Positions 6,317 to 9,967 of a DNA stretch of 9,967 bases are shown here, in pieces (the stretch's first letter is position 1; every line of letters starts with the position of its first letter). The DNA is taken from NCBI GenBank assembly GCA_051654865.1, contig JBOFYV010000033.1, forward strand, positions 1-9,967, read 5' to 3'. This DNA comes from JBOFOR01 sp051654865 (GTDB taxonomy: Bacteria > Bacillota > Clostridia > Peptostreptococcales > Peptostreptococcaceae). Both the position numbers and the translations under genes were made by a program. The notes beneath the pieces were generated by a model that saw only the letters and a list, made by a program, of their open reading frames with translations, did not search any database and was not told where the DNA came from.

Positions 6317-6345
6317 ATATTACCATATATTTTTTTATATTTCAA
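6317..6345 (-). promoter_or_regulatory. candidate promoter for tadA, tRNA-Ser and SRP RNA
   Basis: On the minus strand: -35 TTGAAA (6340-6345), 17-bp spacer, -10 TAATAT (6317-6322). It lies between the serS terminator and the tadA ribosome binding site. The -10 is imperfect, but it is the best promoter in the gap. Confidence 0.5.
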
Positions 6346-6371
6346 CTTAAATTTATAGTATTGTCATTATA

Positions 6372-6403
6372 TAAACAAAAGGAGAGCTAAACTAGCTCTC
6401 CTT
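6372..6403 (-). terminator. intrinsic terminator of serS
   Basis: On the minus strand AAGGAGAGCTA (6393-6403) and TAGCTCTCCTT (6379-6389) form a perfect 11-bp stem with a 3-nt loop. It is followed by TTTTGTTTAT, starting 20 nt after the serS stop codon. Confidence 0.88.
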
Positions 6404-6422
6404 CATATATATTAAGTGATTT

Positions 6423-7706
6423 TTATAATTCGTTTTTCTTTATTACGTCTACTCCCATATATGGTCTTAATGCTTCTGGAACTACTACTGATCCATCAGC
6501 TTGTTGATAGTTTTCTAATATAGCTGCTAAACTTCTTCCGACTGCTAATCCTGAACCATTTAATGTATGAACATATTCAGCTTTAGATTTTTTATCTCTC
6601 TTGAATCTTATACCTGCTCTTCTTGCTTGGAAGTCTTCAAAGTTTGAACAAGAAGATATTTCAACGTATCTGTTGTAACTTGGCATCCATACTTCTAAGT
6701 CATATTTAAATGCAGCTGTGAATCCTAAATCTCCTGTACATATTCTTACTACTCTGTATGGTAATCCTAATAATTGTAACATTTTTTCTGCATCATTAGT
6801 TAACTTTTCTAATTCTTCATATGAATTTTGAGGATCACAGAATTTAACTAATTCAACTTTATTGAATTGATGTTGTCTTACTAAACCTCTTGTATCTCTA
6901 CCTGCAGAACCTGCTTCAGATCTAAAACATGGAGTGTATGCACAGTATTTTATTGGTAATTGTTCAACTGTTAATATTTCATCTCTGTGTATATTTGTAA
7001 CAGGTACTTCTGCTGTTGGAATTAAGAAGTAATCTACACCTTCTAATTTGAACATATCTTCTTCAAACTTAGGTAATTGCCCTGTTCCTACAAAGCTATT
7101 TCTATTAGCCATAAATGGTGGTAAAACTTCTGTGTATCCATGCTCATCTGTATGAGTATTTAAGAAGAAGTTTATTAATGCTCTTTCAAGTCTAGCTCCT
7201 AATCCTTTGTATAATGTAAATCTTGAACCAGTTATTTTTCCAGCTGTTTCAAAGTCTAATATTCCAAGTCCTGTACCTATATCCCAGTGAGCTTTTTCTT
7301 CAAAATCAAATTTTGGAGTTTCTCCCCATGTTCTTATTTCAACATTATCATCATCTGTTGTTCCTTGTGGAACATCTGGGTGAGGAACATTTGGAATTCT
7401 CATTAAGTTGTATTCCATTTCTGCTTCTACTTCTCTAACTTTTTCATCTATTCCCTTTATCTTGTCTGATAATAATTTTAACTCTGCCTTTGCTGCTTCA
7501 ACATCTTTACCTTCTTTTATAAGTTGAGGTATCTTCTTAGATTCAACATTTAATTCATTCTTCATTACTTCAACTTCTTTAAGTAAATCTCTTCTCTTGT
7601 CATCTAATTCAACTACAGCATCAAGGTCAAATTCTTTTTCCCCTCTTCTTGCCATTGCAGCTTTTATTTCTTCTAAGTTTTCTCTTATTCTTCTTATATC
7701 TAGCAT
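6423..7706 (-). CDS. serS: serine--tRNA ligase (seryl-tRNA synthetase)
   Basis: This cytoplasmic class II synthetase charges tRNA-Ser with serine (and tRNA-Sec where present). At 427 residues it has the typical bacterial length. The N-terminal 100 residues are the long antiparallel coiled-coil arm that grips the tRNA-Ser variable arm (heptad-rich, KRRDLLKEVEVMKNELN and onward). The catalytic core shows the serine-binding TAEVPVTN (231-238), motif 2 FRSEAGSAGRDTRGLVRQHQ (261-280) and motif 3 NGSGLAVGRSLAAILENYQ (383-401). AGGAGGAAGT precedes the ATG. It is a single-gene unit with a leader of about 430 nt holding a T-box, so expression should rise when tRNA-Ser is uncharged. Its codons look more optimised (many GCT, GTT and GAA) than its neighbours', as expected for a highly expressed gene. 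Confidence 0.99.
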   Translation of the reverse strand: MLDIRRIRENLEEIKAAMARRGEKEFDLDAVVELDDKRRDLLKEVEVMKNELNVESKKIPQLIKEGKDVEAAKAELKLLSDKIKGIDEKVREVEAEMEYNLMRIPNVPHPDVPQGTTDDDNVEIRTWGETPKFDFEEKAHWDIGTGLGILDFETAGKITGSRFTLYKGLGARLERALINFFLNTHTDEHGYTEVLPPFMANRNSFVGTGQLPKFEEDMFKLEGVDYFLIPTAEVPVTNIHRDEILTVEQLPIKYCAYTPCFRSEAGSAGRDTRGLVRQHQFNKVELVKFCDPQNSYEELEKLTNDAEKMLQLLGLPYRVVRICTGDLGFTAAFKYDLEVWMPSYNRYVEISSCSNFEDFQARRAGIRFKRDKKSKAEYVHTLNGSGLAVGRSLAAILENYQQADGSVVVPEALRPYMGVDVIKKNEL

Positions 7707-7812
7707 TTTACTTCCTCCTCTTTTTATATAAAATCTCTAATATTTTTATTTCTAAATTTAAAAGTAAATTCATCTGCGCTAATAACTTTACTTTAATCTT
7801 TATTCAAATTTT

Positions 7813-7830
7813 GTTATCGATAACGTTATC
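7813..7830. repeat. overlapping palindromes in the serS leader
   Basis: GTTATC-GATAAC-GTTATC is three alternating hexamers, giving two perfect overlapping 12-bp palindromes (7813-7824 and 7819-7830). It lies in the serS leader after the T-box terminator and about 107 bp before the start codon. No known function; see findings. Confidence 0.6.
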
Positions 7831-7875
7831 TTAGCTTTTAAGGTTTAGCATAACTTATTAATAATAAAAAACAAT

Positions 7876-7919
7876 AAAAAAAGACCTTCTATCCCCCTAA
7901 AAAAGGGACGAAAGTCTTT
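7876..7919 (-). terminator. T-box regulated terminator of serS
   Basis: On the minus strand the stem opens with AAGAC, pairs CCC with GGG around a T-rich loop, closes with GTCTT and runs into seven or more Ts. It directly follows the T-box sequence, so it is the terminator that uncharged tRNA-Ser would disrupt. Confidence 0.9.
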
Positions 7920-8110
7920 GATCCGCGTTGCCACCCTAATTGATTATATACCTAAGTATACAATCCTCTCAATCCTGTAACGTAGGAATACGTCTAATCT
8001 TACTATAATTTTGGATTAGAAGCTCCGGAATGGATTCAAAAATCATTGTAATGAGTTCACACCAACCACTCACTCTCTGAATACAAACGTATCTTTTACT
8101 ATTTTCCTTC
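7876..8110 (-). promoter_or_regulatory. T-box riboswitch (serine) controlling serS
   Basis: The minus strand contains the near-consensus T-box AGGGTGGCAACGCGG (7923-7937), which pairs with the free NCCA end of uncharged tRNA. Upstream is a Stem I region with AGAGAGTGAG (GA-rich internal motif), GGTGTGAACTC and GAA-TCC-A (specifier TCC at 8032-8034). UCC is a serine codon and pairs with anticodon GGA. The terminator follows. Uncharged tRNA-Ser should stabilise the antiterminator and let transcription enter serS. The 5' boundary of Stem I is approximate. The specifier is read from position and flanking bases, not from a folded model. Confidence 0.93.
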
Positions 8111-8144
8111 ATAGCTTTTAAACTAATTGTTTTATTTGATAATC

Positions 8145-8173
8145 ATTATATTATATATAATAACAACTTTCAA
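8145..8173 (-). promoter_or_regulatory. sigma-A promoter of the serS T-box leader
   Basis: On the minus strand: -35 TTGAAA (8168-8173), exactly 17 bp of spacer, perfect -10 TATAAT (8145-8150). The predicted start is near 8138, about 30 nt before Stem I. It begins only about 30 bp past the mscS stop codon, and I see no good terminator for mscS between them. Confidence 0.8.
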
Positions 8174-8203
8174 TACTATTATTCAATATTTTTTTATTAT
8201 TTT

Positions 8204-9064
8204 TTACTTTAAACTTTGATTTATAATACCTGTATTACTATTATTTGTGCTTATTGTCCCAATTGCCAAGGGAACTACTATGTTATTTTGATCAAAACTT
8301 TTCTTTACTTTTTCCATTGTATCAAAATATACATCCCAATAATCAGATGTATATACCCAAGGCCTACCAACTATTTGAACTGCATTATTACCTATAGCAT
8401 TAATACCAATTATAGGCTTAGGATCTTGCAAAATTCTAAGTTCCTGTTTAAATATATTATGTAATAATCCTTTTACTAAATCTATATCACTATCATAAGC
8501 AATATTATAAGAGAAATCAATTCTTCTAATTTCTTGATGAGTATAATTTACTATATTATCACTAGTTAGTTTAAAGTTAGGTACTATTATAGTCTTATTA
8601 TCTGGAGTTTTAAGTACTGTACTAAATATTTGTATATCTTCTACTGTTCCCTCTACACCAGAACCATGTATATAATCTCCAATCTTAAAAGGCCTAAAGA
8701 ATAATATTATCATACCCGATCCTACATTTGATAAAATTTCTTTAAATGCTAGACCTACACTGAATCCTGCTGCTCCTAATACTGCAACTACTGAAGTTGT
8801 TTTTATTCCTATTTTATCTAAGCATGTCAAGACTATCATTGAAATCATCGTTATATAAATTCCATAGACTATAAAATTGGTTATTCCTTTACTTATATTA
8901 TACTTTAGCAAAAATTTATATATTGTCCTTTTTACCAATCTTGATATATATATTCCGATAGAAAATAATAATATAGCATATACAATATCTGGTGCTTTTT
9001 CTGATATATTATCTACGAAACTTTCAATTGCTTTTTCTGAAAAACCTAGGTTTATTTTTGTCAT
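8204..9064 (-). CDS. small-conductance mechanosensitive channel, MscS family
   Basis: This inner-membrane tension-gated channel releases solutes on hypo-osmotic shock. It is 286 residues long, as is E. coli MscS. Predicted membrane helices: TM1 about 26-44, TM2 about 62-82, and the pore-lining TM3 about 93-122 with the Gly/Ala-rich pattern VVAVLGAAGFSVGLAFKEIL, followed by the family hallmark FFRPFKIGDYI (122-132). The MscS beta domain (VEGTVEDIQIFSTVLKTPDN and IIVPNFKLTSDNIVNYT) comes next, then an alpha/beta cytoplasmic domain. The C-terminus reads VVPLAIGTIST where many members have an IPFPQ-type strand, so the barrel exit may differ. The AGGGGG ribosome binding site is about 5 nt before the ATG. 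niaR lies upstream behind a terminator. Confidence 0.95.
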   Translation of the reverse strand: MTKINLGFSEKAIESFVDNISEKAPDIVYAILLFSIGIYISRLVKRTIYKFLLKYNISKGITNFIVYGIYITMISMIVLTCLDKIGIKTTSVVAVLGAAGFSVGLAFKEILSNVGSGMIILFFRPFKIGDYIHGSGVEGTVEDIQIFSTVLKTPDNKTIIVPNFKLTSDNIVNYTHQEIRRIDFSYNIAYDSDIDLVKGLLHNIFKQELRILQDPKPIIGINAIGNNAVQIVGRPWVYTSDYWDVYFDTMEKVKKSFDQNNIVVPLAIGTISTNNSNTGIINQSLK

Positions 9065-9144
9065 AATTTCCCCCTGTCCTTTTATTATTTTTACTTTTAA
9101 ATATATATTAAATTCTTAGTTAATTAATGCTAATAATATTTATT

Positions 9145-9150
9145 TGTCAA
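9145..9150 (-). promoter_or_regulatory. candidate -35 element for mscS
   Basis: The minus strand reads a perfect TTGACA. Its first two Ts are also the last Ts of the niaR terminator. The matching -10 is unclear: TTAATT at 17 bp or TAATTA at 18 bp. The site is therefore only a candidate promoter. Confidence 0.4.
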
Positions 9151-9186
9151 AAAAAGAGACATACTATTAACATAGTATATCTCTTT
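9149..9186 (-). terminator. intrinsic terminator of niaR, overlapping its stop codon
   Basis: On the minus strand a 15-bp stem forms between 9172-9186 and 9153-9167, with a 4-nt loop and a run of Ts. The single non-Watson-Crick pair is a G-U wobble in the minus-strand RNA but a C-A mismatch in plus-strand RNA, so the hairpin is built for leftward transcription. The niaR TAA stop (9167-9169) lies at the apex. Confidence 0.92.
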
Positions 9187-9679
9187 CTTTTAATTCGTTC
9201 ATAATTTCCTCTAGTATTTCATACTTTGATGCTTCTATAGTATGTATATGACTTTCTTTTGTTAGTGTTGATAATTGCTTGAATTCTTCATTAGAAGCTT
9301 TCTTTATAAATTCATTTATATCTCTCATTGAATTTATATTTAACTCTACTTTAATCTCTCCATACATTGGATGTTCTACAATTACATCTTTTATACTTCC
9401 ACCTAGCTCTACAATTGTCTTTAGTTCTTCATAAAATTCCTCAGTATTTGAGTGATTTTTACATTTTATTGTTTGTGATATAGATTCCTTTTTAACATAC
9501 AAAATATATCCTTGAGGTGTTGCTATTATGTTCTCTCCTTTTGCTCTAATTAATGCGATATCTTGAACAATTACTTGTCTACTAATATGTAGCATTTCAG
9601 CTAGTTCATCTCCCTTTATCGGTCTAGCTAAGTTATTTAATATATGCAATATTTTTTCTCTTCTTTCACTGGCTTTCAT
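9167..9679 (-). CDS. niaR: transcriptional repressor of NAD biosynthesis, NiaR (3H-domain)
   Basis: NiaR senses nicotinic acid and represses NAD synthesis and niacin uptake genes in Firmicutes and Thermotoga. The N-terminal helix-turn-helix (about 5-58) contains RREKILHILNNLARPIKGDE and LHISRQVIVQDIALIRAKG, then the wing ATPQGYIL. The 3H domain (about 70-168) shows H76 and E84 spaced like the metal ligands of the Thermotoga homologue, plus HPMYGEIKVEL (103-113) with H103, and HIH (H144, H146). The 170-residue length is normal for the family. GAGGTTAG precedes the ATG. No nad or niacin-transport gene is in this window, so the targets must be elsewhere. Its terminator separates it from mscS. 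The functional call rests on the 3H domain plus HTH architecture. Confidence 0.95.
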   Translation of the reverse strand: MKASERREKILHILNNLARPIKGDELAEMLHISRQVIVQDIALIRAKGENIIATPQGYILYVKKESISQTIKCKNHSNTEEFYEELKTIVELGGSIKDVIVEHPMYGEIKVELNINSMRDINEFIKKASNEEFKQLSTLTKESHIHTIEASKYEILEEIMNELKERDILC

Positions 9680-9735
9680 AATCTAACCTCTTCCCATTTT
9701 ACTTATTATATATAATTTTACTCAAACTAATTTAT

Positions 9736-9744
9736 ATTATATCA
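9736..9744 (-). promoter_or_regulatory. candidate extended -10 promoter for niaR
   Basis: The minus strand reads TGATATAAT (9744 to 9736), identical to the extended -10 upstream of dnaX. The -35 at 17 bp (TACAAA) is poor. It lies between the rRNA operon terminator and the niaR start, about 57 bp upstream of the ATG. Confidence 0.5.
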
Positions 9745-9778
9745 TTCTCTATTTTATTTTTGTATATGCCTATTAAAA

Positions 9779-9819
9779 TATAAAATCCCCTGTAAAATAG
9801 TTTTACAGGGGATTTTATA
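9779..9819 (-). terminator. rRNA operon terminator
   Basis: A perfect 19-bp inverted repeat (9779-9797 and 9801-9819) with a 3-nt loop contains the core CCCCTGTAAAA/TTTTACAGGGG. It lies about 20 bp beyond the 5S rRNA and is followed on the minus strand by a T-rich stretch. Being nearly symmetric it could work on either strand, but it stands where the upstream rRNA operon must end. A T-run (9831-9837) straight after the 5S terminal helix may act as a first stop. Confidence 0.88.
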
Positions 9820-9839
9820 ATTATATATATAAAAAAAGA

Positions 9840-9962
<123 letters not shown>

Positions 9963-9967
9963 CTTTA

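Noticed and set aside
7779..7807. Possible second serS promoter (minus-strand TTGAAT at 7802-7807 with TATTAG)
   Set aside because: The -10 matches poorly, and a promoter beyond the T-box would bypass the regulation.
7649..7834. Plus-strand Leu/Phe-rich frame resembling a small membrane protein
   Set aside because: It is antisense to the serS start and leader. The hydrophobic residues come from reading A-rich minus-strand coding sequence backwards, and there is no start signal.

Overview
This is an AT-rich core-genome segment from a Gram-positive, low-GC clostridium. The strong AGGAGG-type ribosome binding sites, T-box control of serS, the large SRP RNA with an Alu domain, and the order niaR, mscS, serS, tadA, tRNA-Ser, SRP RNA, dnaX, ybaB, recR all fit the family Peptostreptococcaceae (Clostridioides difficile and relatives such as Paraclostridium, Romboutsia or Terrisporobacter). 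The family placement rests on remembered gene order and rRNA-leader sequence, not on a search.

Layout, read in the main direction of transcription (minus strand, right to left). At the right edge is a complete 5S rRNA, the end of an rRNA operon, followed by a long perfect hairpin terminator. Then come niaR (NAD-synthesis repressor) and mscS (mechanosensitive channel), whose junction packs a stop codon, a terminator and a -35 box into about 40 bp. Next is a T-box riboswitch with its own promoter that controls serS (seryl-tRNA synthetase). After the serS terminator is a mixed unit: tadA (tRNA adenosine deaminase), a tRNA-Ser(GGA) starting 3 nt after the tadA stop codon, and the SRP RNA, closed by a terminator. 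Then the dnaX-ybaB-recR replication and repair operon with its own promoter and terminator, and a small unknown lysine- and tyrosine-rich protein gene with a good promoter. A glycolipid glucosyltransferase gene (UgtP/MGDG-synthase family) is the only gene on the plus strand. It is divergent from a small glutaredoxin-like gene, with a perfect 15-bp inverted repeat between them. The left edge holds tandem promoters and the leader of another rRNA operon, transcribed leftward out of the window, with the 16S start at or just inside position 1.

The cluster is therefore an island of translation (serS, tRNA-Ser, tadA), protein export (SRP RNA) and replication/recombination (dnaX, recR) genes between two rRNA operons in the same orientation. 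I see no prophage, insertion sequence, CRISPR array, defence system or other clearly undescribed system. The items most worth a second look are regulatory: the T-box and its probable cognate tRNA in one locus, the palindromes at 841-874 and 7813-7830, a possible frameshift site in dnaX, and the small 74-residue protein.
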